Assembly (NCBI GenBank): GCA_021777285.1
Contig: JAJYDR010000002.1
Span: forward strand, 1-64,000
Direction of reading: 5' to 3'
DNA length: 64,000 nt
Source: Actinomycetes bacterium
Lineage (GTDB): Bacteria > Actinomycetota > Acidimicrobiia > Acidimicrobiales > RAAP-2
A program made the position numbers and the translations under genes. Below the pieces are notes generated by a model. It saw only the letters and a program-made list of their open reading frames with translations. It was not told the origin of the DNA and did no database searches. Of the stretch, positions 45,662-53,508 are shown piece by piece; the stretch's first letter is position 1, and every line of letters begins with the position of its first letter.

Positions 45662-46501
45662 TCACTCGGCGCTGAAGCGAATCAGGCTGTCGGCGCGCTC
45701 GAGGGTGAAGCCGAGGGACTCATAGAGTGCCCGCGCGGGCGCATTGGACTCGTCGACGAAGAGTGTCGCGCTGGTGACGCCCTTGCGGCGCAGTGCGTCG
45801 AGTCCGTGCAGCACCATCATGCGGCCCAGTCCGCGCCCGCGAAAGTCCGGGTGCACCGCGACCACGTAGATCTCGCCGAATCGGTCGGGGTGCAACTCGT
45901 GGACCTTGGTCCAGCACGACGCCGCCAGGCGACCGTCCAGTTCGAGCAGGAAGAACCCGGACGGGTCGAACCAGGGCTCGCGCAAGCGCTCCTCGAGCTG
46001 GCGCTCGGTCCAGGCGCCCTGCTCGGGGTGGTCGGCGAAGGCGGCGTTGTTCTGGGCGAGCCACGCGAGCGCGTCAGTATCGGGGTCGAAGGTTCGCACG
46101 TCACCGATGGGCGCCACGGTGTGCTCGAGCGTGACGGGCAGGGCGACGCGCAAGAGGTGCAGCGTCCGTACGACGGTGCCCCCGAGGGACTCGTGTTCGC
46201 CGCGGGTCCACCAGTCGACGGTGTCGTGCCGGGCGAGGATCGCCGCGAGCAGGCTCGCGTCGACGCCGCCGCCGCACATCTCGACGCTCGCCGGCTCGCC
46301 CTCGTTGAGTAGCGCGTAGCGGCGTACGTGACCACCAGCAACGTCGAGCCAGTGCTCGCCGACGCCCCGGTGCACCACCGTGCGGCGCCGGCCCTCGTCG
46401 ATGGCCTCGCGGGCGAGTTCGATCTCGGTGCGGTTGAACAGGTCGAGCACTTCGAGGCGTTCGTCAGGCGTCAGTGCGGGCGTCGAACACCACGAGGTCA
46501 T
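45662..46501 (-). CDS. mshD: Mycothiol acetyltransferase (mycothiol synthase)
   Basis: This 279-residue protein has two GNAT domains; the C-terminal one is active. It acetylates Cys-GlcN-Ins to give mycothiol. Signature blocks are NNAAFADHPEQGAWT, DPSGFFLLEL, and the acetyl-CoA loop VVAVHPDFRGRGLGRMM, followed by LFVDESNAPARALYESLGF. It supports reading the gene at 9550 as mshC. The promoter is leaderless. Confidence 0.92.
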   Translation of the reverse strand: MTSWCSTPALTPDERLEVLDLFNRTEIELAREAIDEGRRRTVVHRGVGEHWLDVAGGHVRRYALLNEGEPASVEMCGGGVDASLLAAILARHDTVDWWTRGEHESLGGTVVRTLHLLRVALPVTLEHTVAPIGDVRTFDPDTDALAWLAQNNAAFADHPEQGAWTERQLEERLREPWFDPSGFFLLELDGRLAASCWTKVHELHPDRFGEIYVVAVHPDFRGRGLGRMMVLHGLDALRRKGVTSATLFVDESNAPARALYESLGFTLERADSLIRFSAE

Positions 46502-46507
46502 GGGGTA

Positions 46508-46513
46508 ACGCTA
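46508..46513 (-). promoter_or_regulatory. Leaderless -10 of mshD
   Basis: TAGCGT on the minus strand is followed by 6 bases and the mshD ATG. Confidence 0.6.
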
Positions 46514-46522
46514 ACGGCGGCG

Positions 46523-46711
46523 TCAGCGGATGGCGCGCGATACGCGATTGAGCCGGCGCAGCAGCGTGGTCACCGCCCGCTCGGCGGCGACGAGCTCGGT
46601 GTAGACGTCGCCGTCGCCGGTCCCCTCATCGTGCTCGACGAGGGCGGTGAGACGTGTCGCCAGCTCCTCCAGCGTCGAGGTGATCGTGCTCAATTCGCTC
46701 TGTACGCTCAT
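46523..46711 (-). CDS. Small coiled-coil protein, unknown function
   Basis: This 62-residue, mostly helical protein has heptad-like spacing (LSTITSTLEELATRLTALV and VAAERAVTTLLRRLNRVSR). There is no signal peptide or membrane segment. The ATG at 46711 has an ACGGA element upstream. TACAGT at 46753-46748 on the minus strand could be its -10, overlapping the -10 of the divergent YgfZ-like gene. It lies 21 bases upstream of mshD. It is not recognised as a named family. Confidence 0.6.
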   Translation of the reverse strand: MSVQSELSTITSTLEELATRLTALVEHDEGTGDGDVYTELVAAERAVTTLLRRLNRVSRAIR

Positions 46712-46746
46712 CGGTCCGTTTCGGTTCACTCGCGCGCTTCGGCGCA

Positions 46747-46752
46747 TACTGT
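46747..46752 (+). promoter_or_regulatory. Leaderless -10 of the YgfZ-like gene
   Basis: TACTGT is followed by 7 bases and the ATG at 46760. The complementary bases read TACAGT on the other strand, one base shifted, and may serve the divergent small gene. Confidence 0.5.
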
Positions 46753-46759
46753 AGTGGCG

Positions 46760-47446
46760 ATGCAGGACGACCAAGCCCCCACGGCGGACGAGTTCGCCTG
46801 GCGCGCGCTCGACATCGTGGGTGATGACGCGGTGAGTTACCTGCAGACCCAAGTGAGCCAGGACCTCCTGGGCGATGGCGCGTGGCCGCGGTGGTCGGCG
46901 TTGCTCAACCCCGACGGGACGGTCCTCAGCGCCGGCACGCTCTCGCCGATCGAAGCCGGGCTCGAGTACGTCGTGCCCGCGGCAACCCTCGAGGCGGTGC
47001 GCGCGAGACTCAGTCGGTTCCGGCTCCGGTCGCGCTGTACGATCGGCGACGGGCGCATCGTGCCCGGTCCCTACGCGAGCACGCACGACGCGATCGAGGA
47101 CGGTTGGCCCGGCCCCGCGGAGTTCGCCGCCCAGCTCGTCGCGCAGAGCTTCGGGTCACGCTTCGTGCAGCGCACCGTCTCGTTCACTAAGGGTTGCTTT
47201 ACCGGCCAGGAGCTCGTCGGCCGGCTCGACGCGCGCGGCTCGAGCGTGCCGTGGCGCCTCGTGCGCGTCCGGGGCGACTTGCTCACTGACATGGACGCGT
47301 TCCTTCGCTCGGCCGGCCCGGCGGGACCGTCGGGGGTGAGCACGTCGGTGCACGACGGTCACGAGTACGTCGCGCTCGGCTTCGCGCATCGGACACTGCT
47401 CGACGTGGCACCGCCCGCGGGCGTCGTGCTCGAGGCACTGGCGTAG
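46760..47446 (+). CDS. YgfZ/GcvT-domain folate-binding protein
   Basis: This 228-residue protein is related to glycine cleavage T-protein but ends with the YgfZ signature KGCFTGQELVGRLDARG near residue 140. YgfZ proteins (IBA57 in eukaryotes) help maturation or repair of iron-sulfur enzymes with tetrahydrofolate. It is shorter than E. coli YgfZ (about 326). GTG or ATG choices upstream lack support, and ATG 46760 fits the leaderless promoter. Confidence 0.85.
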   Translation: MQDDQAPTADEFAWRALDIVGDDAVSYLQTQVSQDLLGDGAWPRWSALLNPDGTVLSAGTLSPIEAGLEYVVPAATLEAVRARLSRFRLRSRCTIGDGRIVPGPYASTHDAIEDGWPGPAEFAAQLVAQSFGSRFVQRTVSFTKGCFTGQELVGRLDARGSSVPWRLVRVRGDLLTDMDAFLRSAGPAGPSGVSTSVHDGHEYVALGFAHRTLLDVAPPAGVVLEALA

Positions 47447-47482
47447 CGCGGTGGTGCGTTAGCGTTCGCCTAGGAGGTCGTC

Positions 47483-48136
47483 GTGCGCCTGTTCGTCGAA
47501 GAACTCTTCATCATGGTCTCGGGCGTGACGACCGAGCAGGACGCGCTGCTGTCGATCGGGCTCGGCGCGAACGCGGTGGCCTTTGACTTCGGCCCGACCC
47601 CCCAGCGCATCGGCACTGACGACGCGCGCGACATCATCCACCGCCTGCCGGCGGGCACCTTCACCGTGGGCACGTTCCGCAACGAGATGCCCCAGCGGAT
47701 CGTCGACGTGACCAACCGGCTGGGCCTGCACGCGGCCCAGCTCACCGGCCGGATGACGACCGACGAGATCCGCTACGTCTCGGAGCGGGTCAACACGGTC
47801 ATCCGCTCGGTGGGGCCCGGCGATTCGGTCCACAACGGCGTGGAGCACCTGGTGGACTACTTCGCCATGCCCGAGGCCGATGATCGTGACGCCCTGGTGG
47901 ACTGCCTCGCCATCCTCGCCGACGACTCGGTGCCGCGTCCGATCATCGTCTCGGGTGGGCTGAGCGCGACCAACGTTGTCGAAGTCGTCCAGAACTACCC
48001 GGTCTGGGGCGTGGACGCGCGCTCGTGCGTCGAGTCCGATCCCGCGACCAAGGACCCGGCGCTGCTCGGCGAGTTCATCGCCAATGCGCGTTGGGCCGAG
48101 TCGAACGCCTACGTGACGCGGCGCTTGGGTGACTGA
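47483..48136 (+). CDS. TrpF-like (beta/alpha)8 protein with altered active site
   Basis: This 217-residue protein aligns along its whole length with phosphoribosylanthranilate isomerase but lacks key residues. The KICG start of strand 1 reads IMVSG (catalytic Cys to Ser, Lys to Met), and QLHG reads QLTG. The GGTG-x-FDW phosphate segment is missing. DVSSGVE reads DARSCVE. The SGGL.x.NV segment and the KDP helix remain. The loss makes ordinary tryptophan-pathway activity doubtful. No other trp gene is near. GTG 47483 has TAGGAGG 5 bases upstream, and TAGCGT at 47460-47465 may be the -10. The stop abuts the fabF stop. Confidence 0.7.
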   Translation: MRLFVEELFIMVSGVTTEQDALLSIGLGANAVAFDFGPTPQRIGTDDARDIIHRLPAGTFTVGTFRNEMPQRIVDVTNRLGLHAAQLTGRMTTDEIRYVSERVNTVIRSVGPGDSVHNGVEHLVDYFAMPEADDRDALVDCLAILADDSVPRPIIVSGGLSATNVVEVVQNYPVWGVDARSCVESDPATKDPALLGEFIANARWAESNAYVTRRLGD

Positions 48137-49336
48137 CTAGCCCTGGTAGCGGCGAAAGACCACGCTGCCGTTGTGTCCGCCGAAGCCGAAGGAGTTCGAG
48201 AGCACGACGTCGACGTGGGCGGGACGAGCCGCGCCGTGCACGACGTCGAGGCCGATCTCGGGGTCCACACTCGTGGTGCCGGCGGTGGGCGGGATGACCT
48301 GCTCGAGCAGGGTCTTCACCGACGCGACGCCCTCGAGGGCGCCCGCGGCGGCGAGCGAATGGCCGAGGTGTCCCTTGATCGACGTCACCGGCGGGGCGTC
48401 ATCGCCAAAGACGTGGCGCACGGCGAGGGCCTCGGCGAGGTCGTTCAGCGGCGTCGACGTGCCGTGGGCGTTGATGTGGGAGACCTCGCTCGGGGTGAGC
48501 CCCGCGTCGGCGAGGGCCATCTCCATGCAGCGGATCGCGCCCTGGCCACTCGGGTCAGGCGCGGTGATGTGGTGGGCGTCGGCCGTGGAGGCGGCGCCGA
48601 CGACCTCGGCGAGGATGGTCGCGCCACGTTCGAGGGCGTGGTTCCACTCCTCGAGCACCAGGATCCCGGCGCCCTCGCCCATGACGAACCCGTTGCGAGT
48701 GACGTCAAAGGGCCGCGAGAAGTCGTCGTTGCTGAGCGCGGTCATGTTGCGAAAGCCGGCCTCGGCGATCTCGACGAGCACGGCCTCCGCGCCGCCGACG
48801 ATTGCGATGGGCGACCGGCCGGTCGCGATCAGGCGCGCGCCGTTGCCGATGGCGTGGGTGCCGGCGGCACACGCCGTGGTGACGGTCTCACACGGGCCAC
48901 CGAGGCCAAAGCGCATGGACACCGCGGCCGCGGCGGCGTTTGGCATCATCATGGGCACCATGAAGGGCGACACGCGGTCCGGACCCTTCTCGTTGAGCAC
49001 GCGCACCTGTTCGAGCACCGTCTGCAGGCCGCCGATGCCCGTGGTGACGATCGACCCCGCGTCAGTCAGCGGGCCGCTCAGGCCGCTCTGGCGCCACGCC
49101 TCGTCGGCGGCCATCAGGGCGTAGAGCGTGAAGGGGTCGAGGCGGCGCAGTTCCTTGGGTCCGCCGATGTGGGTCGCGTCGAACTCGCCGACGCGCTTGG
49201 ACGCCGGTGCCGACGGGCGCAGGAGCGCCTCCCACAACGCGTCCACGCCCGTCCCGGCGCACGAGAGCGCGCCCAGGCCCGTGACCGCGACGCGGTAGCC
49301 CTCGATCGGACCGTTCGGTGTGACCGCGACGCGCAC
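48137..49336 (-). CDS. fabF: 3-oxoacyl-[acyl-carrier-protein] synthase II
   Basis: This 399-residue condensing enzyme shows the Cys-His-His triad: TTACAAGTHAIG, INAHGTSTPLND and IKGHLGHSLAAAG. The C-terminal NSFGFGGHNGSVVF is typical. It extends malonyl-ACP during fatty acid elongation. The GTG start overlaps the acpP stop by one base, so acpP and fabF form a unit. Confidence 0.96.
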   Translation of the reverse strand: MRVAVTPNGPIEGYRVAVTGLGALSCAGTGVDALWEALLRPSAPASKRVGEFDATHIGGPKELRRLDPFTLYALMAADEAWRQSGLSGPLTDAGSIVTTGIGGLQTVLEQVRVLNEKGPDRVSPFMVPMMMPNAAAAAVSMRFGLGGPCETVTTACAAGTHAIGNGARLIATGRSPIAIVGGAEAVLVEIAEAGFRNMTALSNDDFSRPFDVTRNGFVMGEGAGILVLEEWNHALERGATILAEVVGAASTADAHHITAPDPSGQGAIRCMEMALADAGLTPSEVSHINAHGTSTPLNDLAEALAVRHVFGDDAPPVTSIKGHLGHSLAAAGALEGVASVKTLLEQVIPPTAGTTSVDPEIGLDVVHGAARPAHVDVVLSNSFGFGGHNGSVVFRRYQG

Positions 49337-49575
49337 TACAGCTTCGCGTACACGAGTTCGAAGGCCTGACCCACGGTCGAAATGTCCTTCAGCTCGTCCT
49401 CGCCGACTTCGATGTCGAAGGTCTCCTCGAGGGCCATGACGAGTTCGACGAGGTCGAGGCTGTCCGCGCCGAGGTCGTCGGCGAAGGACGCGTCGGGGGT
49501 CACCTTGGACTCGTCTACCGCCAGTACCTCGACGGCGTTGGCCGTGAACTTCTTAAATGCTTCGTCGCGATCCAT
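49336..49575 (-). CDS. acpP: Acyl carrier protein
   Basis: This 79-residue acidic four-helix protein has the phosphopantetheine site GADSLDLVELVMALEE. It carries growing acyl chains between FabD, FabG, FabF and FabI. It has its own promoter: TACGAT at 49611-49606 and an AAGGGG-type site before the ATG. Confidence 0.97.
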   Translation of the reverse strand: MDRDEAFKKFTANAVEVLAVDESKVTPDASFADDLGADSLDLVELVMALEETFDIEVGEDELKDISTVGQAFELVYAKL

Positions 49576-49605
49576 TGTTCTTTACCCCTTGTTTGGTATC
49601 GCCGT

Positions 49606-49611
49606 ATCGTA
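49606..49611 (-). promoter_or_regulatory. Putative -10 of acpP-fabF
   Basis: TACGAT on the minus strand lies 30 bases before the acpP ATG. The leader carries an AAGGGG ribosome site. Confidence 0.45.
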
Positions 49612-49638
49612 CTAAATCGAGTGCGCCACGCGAACCAC

Positions 49639-50343
49639 TCACAGCCCCATGGACAGGCCGCCGTCGACGGCCAGCACGGTCCCGGTGATGTAGCGGGCCT
49701 GGTTACTCGCGAGGAACCCCACGGCGTCAGCGATTTCGCTCGGCGTGCCGACCCGGCCCATGGGAATGAGCGCGGTCAGCTGCTCGCCGCTCTCGCCGAG
49801 CGCCTGGGTCATGTCGGTGTCGATGAAGCCCGGCGCGACGACGTTGACCGTGATGGCGCGGCTGGCGACTTCTTTGGCGAGCGAGCGCGCCAGGCCGACG
49901 AGGCCGGCCTTGGCGGCGGCGTAGTTGGCCTGGCCGGGCACGCCGAGGAACGGGCTGACCGAGCCCATGAAGATGATCGAGCCGCCGCGTGCGCGCACCA
50001 TCGAGGCGAGCACCGCGCGGGCGGTGTAGAAGGCGCCGTCGAGGTTGGTGGCGAGCACCTCGCGCCACTGCTCGTCGGTCATGCGAAGCGCGAGCCCGTC
50101 GCGGGTGATGCCCGCGTTGGCGACGGCCACGCTCACCGGACCGAAGCGCCCGATGGCGTCCTTCACCGCCGCGGCCACCGCCGCAGCGTCCGAGACGTCG
50201 ACGGCCATCGCCGCGGCGCAGCCCTCGGGCGCGTCACCCGAACGCGAGAAGGCGACGACCGTGTCGCCGAGGTCGGTGAAGTGGCGCGCGACGGCGGCGC
50301 CGATGCCCCGGCTCGCACCGGTCACGATCACGTGACGACTCAT
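49639..50343 (-). CDS. fabG: 3-oxoacyl-[acyl-carrier-protein] reductase
   Basis: This 234-residue short-chain dehydrogenase has the NADPH site VTGASRGIGAAVA, the NAGITRD segment, the catalytic Ser in MGSVSPFLG and Tyr-x3-Lys in NYAAAKAG. The end is GTVLAVDGGLSMGL. The ATG at 50343 overlaps the fabD stop (ATGA). It reduces 3-oxoacyl-ACP in type II fatty acid synthesis. Confidence 0.94.
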   Translation of the reverse strand: MSRHVIVTGASRGIGAAVARHFTDLGDTVVAFSRSGDAPEGCAAAMAVDVSDAAAVAAAVKDAIGRFGPVSVAVANAGITRDGLALRMTDEQWREVLATNLDGAFYTARAVLASMVRARGGSIIFMGSVSPFLGVPGQANYAAAKAGLVGLARSLAKEVASRAITVNVVAPGFIDTDMTQALGESGEQLTALIPMGRVGTPSEIADAVGFLASNQARYITGTVLAVDGGLSMGL

Positions 50344-51263
50344 AGGGCTCCTTCCACGGCCTCGGGATCGGCCAGCACGACCTGGGCCTCGAACGCGCGG
50401 ATCCGCTTGCACAGGCCCGTCAGTACCGCGCCCGGGGCCATCTCGACCGAGGTGTCGACGCCAGCGGGCAGGGCGAGCGTCGCGCCGAGGAAGTCGACCG
50501 GTTCGGTCAGCTGACGCGAGAGCAACGCCGACCACTCGGCCGCGCGGTGCGCGGACGCGTCGACGTTGGCGATCACGACGACGTCCGACTCGTGCCAGGT
50601 GACCCGGGCGAGCGCCTCGTCGAGGTCGCGCTGCGCGCTCGCCATCAGGGGCGAGTGAAAGGCGCCGCCCACGGGCAGGGGGGTCGCGCGCCGCCACCCG
50701 AGTTCACGGTGGCGCTCGAGCAGGCCGTCGAGGGCGGCGCGGGTGCCGCTGACGACGATTTGGCCGGTGCCGTTGATGTTGGCGACCCACAGGTCGGCGA
50801 GGTCCCCGAGGGCGCGGCGCGCGTCGTCATCGCCACCCATCAGCGCGACCATCGAGCCGGCCTGCTCCGTGGCGGCGCGGGCCATGGCGGCGCCACGCGC
50901 GGCGATCAGTCTGGCCCCGTCCTCGAGCTCGAGGATGCCGGCCGCGGTGAGGGCCGTGAACTCGCCGAGGCTGTGACCGAGGTGCACGCTGGGCCGGATG
51001 CCCCGTTCGGCGAGGGAATAGAAGGCGACGAGCGAGAGCGCGAAAGTGGCCAGCTGGGCGTTGTCGGTGCGGATGACCTCGGCCTCGTCGGCGTCCAGCA
51101 GCAGGTGCCCGACGTCCACGCCGGACGCCTCGCTGATGCGCGCGACGAGTGGCCAGTGCGGTGATTCGCGCCACGGCGCGCCCGCGGCGGGGGCGATGGA
51201 TCCCTGGCCGGGGAAGAGCCCGACGAGGTTCGAGCGCAGTGCGGTGAGGTCAGCGTCAGCCAT
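50340..51263 (-). CDS. fabD: Malonyl-CoA:ACP transacylase
   Basis: This 307-residue enzyme has LFPGQGS near the start, the catalytic serine in GHSLGEF and histidine in GGAFHSPLM. It loads malonate on acyl carrier protein. It is the first gene of the fabD-fabG unit with a leaderless promoter. fabH is not in the window. Confidence 0.94.
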   Translation of the reverse strand: MADADLTALRSNLVGLFPGQGSIAPAAGAPWRESPHWPLVARISEASGVDVGHLLLDADEAEVIRTDNAQLATFALSLVAFYSLAERGIRPSVHLGHSLGEFTALTAAGILELEDGARLIAARGAAMARAATEQAGSMVALMGGDDDARRALGDLADLWVANINGTGQIVVSGTRAALDGLLERHRELGWRRATPLPVGGAFHSPLMASAQRDLDEALARVTWHESDVVVIANVDASAHRAAEWSALLSRQLTEPVDFLGATLALPAGVDTSVEMAPGAVLTGLCKRIRAFEAQVVLADPEAVEGAL

Positions 51264-51269
51264 GCGCCA

Positions 51270-51275
51270 ACGCTA
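51270..51275 (-). promoter_or_regulatory. Leaderless -10 of fabD
   Basis: TAGCGT on the minus strand is followed by 6 bases and the fabD ATG. The hexamer is the same as at mshD. Confidence 0.6.
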
Positions 51276-51299
51276 ACAGCGGGCCACAGCGAGTACCGG

Positions 51300-51344
51300 T
51301 GTCCGCGATGTCGTGACACATCTGTCCGCGATGTCGTGACACAT
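51300..51344. repeat. Two direct copies of a 22-base sequence, period 23
   Basis: tgtccgcgatgtcgtgacac plus two more bases (at) occurs at 51300-51321 and again at 51323-51344, identical. Each copy contains the inverted element TGTC-N2-GACA. The pair lies between the tRNA-Leu 3' end and fabD. It could be a double protein-binding site or the trace of an insertion sequence end; the sequence alone cannot tell. Confidence 0.85.
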
Positions 51345-51377
51345 GCTGGCTGCAGTGCTCAGTACGTCAAAAAAACG

Positions 51378-51461
51378 TGCCCGGAGTGGGACTTGAACCC
51401 ACACACCCTTTCGAGTAAAGGCTTTTGAGGCCTCCGCGTCTGCCGATTCCGCCATCCGGGC
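51378..51461 (-). tRNA. tRNA-Leu (anticodon CAA)
   Basis: The 84-base minus-strand sequence folds as a class II tRNA. The acceptor stem is GCCCGGA/TCCGGGC with discriminator A. The anticodon stem GAGGC/GCCTT encloses the loop CTCAAAA (anticodon CAA), the long variable arm is ACTC-GAAA-GGGT, and the T arm GTGGG/CCCAC encloses TTCAAGT. CCA is not encoded. A run of seven T (51375-51369 on the minus strand) follows closely and likely ends transcription. Confidence 0.96.
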
Positions 51462-51488
51462 TTGCGGGGAACACGGTAGCAGCAACCG

Positions 51489-51494
51489 TAGTGT
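51489..51494 (+). promoter_or_regulatory. Leaderless -10 of menC
   Basis: TAGTGT is followed by 7 bases and the ATG at 51502. On the other strand TACCGT at 51477-51472 may be the -10 of the divergent tRNA-Leu. Confidence 0.5.
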
Positions 51495-51501
51495 GGCGGG
51501 G

Positions 51502-52545
51502 ATGGAGATAACGATCTGGCGGTCGTCGACGACCATGGCGTCGCCGATACAGGGCGCCGCGCAGCGCCATGACGTTCGTGACCATCTCTTCGCGGCCCTC
51601 GAGGTCGACGGCGTCGTCGGCTACGGCGAGGTGTCGCCCCAACCGGAGTCGCTCAACGGCGACCCGAGTGCTGCGTCGGTAGTCGAGGCGGCGCGCGAGG
51701 AGCTCCCGGTCCACCTTGATCGGATCGCCAACGCGGCGCGCGACGACGACGGCTGGGCGCGTATCCACCAGCTGGCCGGGCCGCGGGGTCCGAGCAAGGT
51801 CGCCTGGGCGCTCGTGGAGATGGCCCTGCTCGACCTCGAGCTGCGGCGCACCGCGGCGTCCCTCGCCGATCGATGGCCGCAGCGACACGAGCCGCGGTTC
51901 ATGGCGACGATGTCGCTGCTCGATGCCGTCGTGCCCGCTGTTTCGAGTGACGTCGAGCGCCTGCGGCTAAAGGTCGGGCCCGGCGTGCGGCCGGGGCGGC
52001 TGCTCGATGCGGTGCACGACCTCGGTCGACCCGTCATCGCCGACTACAACTGCGCCGCGCGCGACGTCGACCAGGTGCTCGAGGACCTCACGGTGCTTGG
52101 TTCGTCGCTGGTCGTCGCCGCCGTCGAGCAGCCCTTCGCGCCGGGCAACCTCATCGAGCACGCCCGCCTCGCCGCGGCGAGTTCGGTTCCCGTCAGCCTC
52201 GATGAGGGCGTTCGTTCGGTGGCGGACCTGCGCCACATCGCCCGGTACCGCGCCGGGGCGCTCGTGTGCATCAAGCCCGCGCGCGTGGGCGGTCTCGCCG
52301 TGGCGCGCACAATGATCATCGAGGCGCTGGAACTGGGACTGCGGCCCTACGTGGGGGGCTTTTTCGAATCACCCCTCGCGCGCTCGGTCCACCGCCAGCT
52401 GGTCGCGGCGATGGTGGACGAACCCAGCGACGTCGCGCCGGTCGCTGGTTTGGAAGGCGCCGCGGTGCTCGAGGTCGCCGACGGCGTGGGCTGGACGCCG
52501 GTGCGTGCTGAGACCGACGAGGTGCTCGTGCGCCTCGCACACTGA
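51502..52545 (+). CDS. menC: o-Succinylbenzoate synthase
   Basis: This 347-residue enolase-superfamily enzyme has the strand-2 lysine pair region LRLKVGPG, acidic metal ligands in VIADYNCAARD, AVEQPFAPG and VSLDEGVRS, and the catalytic lysine in GALVCIKPARVGG. It dehydrates SHCHC to o-succinylbenzoate in menaquinone synthesis, matching menF and menG at 42478-44405. Some relatives are dipeptide epimerases or N-succinylamino acid racemases, so the name rests partly on the presence of men genes. Confidence 0.83.
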   Translation: MEITIWRSSTTMASPIQGAAQRHDVRDHLFAALEVDGVVGYGEVSPQPESLNGDPSAASVVEAAREELPVHLDRIANAARDDDGWARIHQLAGPRGPSKVAWALVEMALLDLELRRTAASLADRWPQRHEPRFMATMSLLDAVVPAVSSDVERLRLKVGPGVRPGRLLDAVHDLGRPVIADYNCAARDVDQVLEDLTVLGSSLVVAAVEQPFAPGNLIEHARLAAASSVPVSLDEGVRSVADLRHIARYRAGALVCIKPARVGGLAVARTMIIEALELGLRPYVGGFFESPLARSVHRQLVAAMVDEPSDVAPVAGLEGAAVLEVADGVGWTPVRAETDEVLVRLAH

Positions 52546-52629
52546 TCGGGGTGGCTGACCGCGATTGGGGTGGGCCTGGGGCGCCGTTCGCCCGGTACGG
52601 AGCGGCAAAATCCGGTGGGGCCAACGCCT

Positions 52630-52635
52630 TACACT
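52630..52635 (+). promoter_or_regulatory. Leaderless -10 of the coiled-coil gene
   Basis: TACACT is followed by 7 bases and the GTG at 52643. Confidence 0.55.
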
Positions 52636-52642
52636 GCTACTC

Positions 52643-52933
52643 GTGGGGACGCGTTTGGTTCGTCGGCGACTGGAGGACATGCAGCGGCGGCTGCTCGCCG
52701 CGCGCGAGAGCGTGCACGTGCTCGAAGAGCAGGTCGCGGTGTGGAACGACGCCCTCGAAGAGTCGAGGATTCGTGCGCTGGTCTCAGAGACCCCGCTGCA
52801 GGCGCAAGAATATGGCGAGCTCTCGCGGCACGTCGCCGCGGCGAATGCGGAATTGGCTCGGCGACGTCACGAGGTTGAGGACCTGGTGAATGAACGAGAC
52901 GACTTGTTGCGAAGCTGGACACCGAAGGACTGA
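52643..52933 (+). CDS. Coiled-coil protein upstream of the ANTAR regulator, unknown function
   Basis: This 96-residue protein is almost entirely helical, with two coiled-coil stretches (about 5-40 and 58-88: RRRLEDMQRRLLAARESVHV and AANAELARRRHEVEDLVNER). There is no signal peptide. GTG 52643 fits a leaderless promoter; a longer in-frame start at 52565 would lie upstream of that promoter and is not used. It ends 2 bases before the response regulator gene, so the two are probably co-transcribed. I do not recognise a named family. Confidence 0.7.
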   Translation: MGTRLVRRRLEDMQRRLLAARESVHVLEEQVAVWNDALEESRIRALVSETPLQAQEYGELSRHVAAANAELARRRHEVEDLVNERDDLLRSWTPKD

Positions 52934-52935
52934 CT

Positions 52936-53508
52936 ATGGAAAAGCGCGTGGTAATCGCCGATGACGAATCGATAATTCGTCTCGACCTCAAGGAGATCCT
53001 CGAGAGCGACGGCTACCTGGTAGTGGGCGAGGCGGCCCGGGGCGACGACGCGCTGGCCCTGATCCAAGAGCACCGGCCCGACCTCGCGCTGCTCGACGTG
53101 AAGATGCCGGGACTCGACGGCATCGAGGTCTCGCGCGCGGTGAAGGACTCCTCGACCATCGTGGTGCTGCTGACGGCCTTCAGCCAACGCTCACTGATCG
53201 AGAACGCGCGAGACGCCGGCGTCGCCGCCTACCTCGTCAAGCCGTTCCGCTCGAGTGAGCTGCTGCCCAAACTCGCGGCGATCCTGAACCCCACCGCCGA
53301 CGAGGACGTGATCGGCACCGACGCCCACCACGTCGAGGACAAGATCGAGACCCGCGAGATCGTCCAGCGGGCGAAGGAACACCTCATGGCCGAGCGGGGA
53401 CTCGACGAGCCGTCGGCCTTCGAGATCATCCAGCAGTCCGCCATGCGCGGTCGGACGCGCATGCGCGACGTCGCCCAGCAGATCCTGCGCGGTGAATTTG
53501 GTGGCTGA
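52936..53508 (+). CDS. ANTAR-domain response regulator (PdtaR-like)
   Basis: This 190-residue protein has a receiver domain with acidic DDE at 9-11, phosphoacceptor Asp 54 in LLDVKMPGLDG, Thr in LLTAF and Lys in LVKPF. A C-terminal ANTAR domain (about 125-187, REIVQRAKEHLMAERGLDE and MRDVAQQILRG) binds paired RNA hairpins to prevent transcription termination. Position upstream of polA matches mycobacterial Rv1626 (PdtaR). The sensor kinase is not in the window. GAAGGA precedes the ATG. Confidence 0.93.
   Translation: MEKRVVIADDESIIRLDLKEILESDGYLVVGEAARGDDALALIQEHRPDLALLDVKMPGLDGIEVSRAVKDSSTIVVLLTAFSQRSLIENARDAGVAAYLVKPFRSSELLPKLAAILNPTADEDVIGTDAHHVEDKIETREIVQRAKEHLMAERGLDEPSAFEIIQQSAMRGRTRMRDVAQQILRGEFGG

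Noticed and set aside
51300..51344. CRISPR-like repeat
   Set aside because: There are only two units with a one-base gap and no spacers or cas genes.
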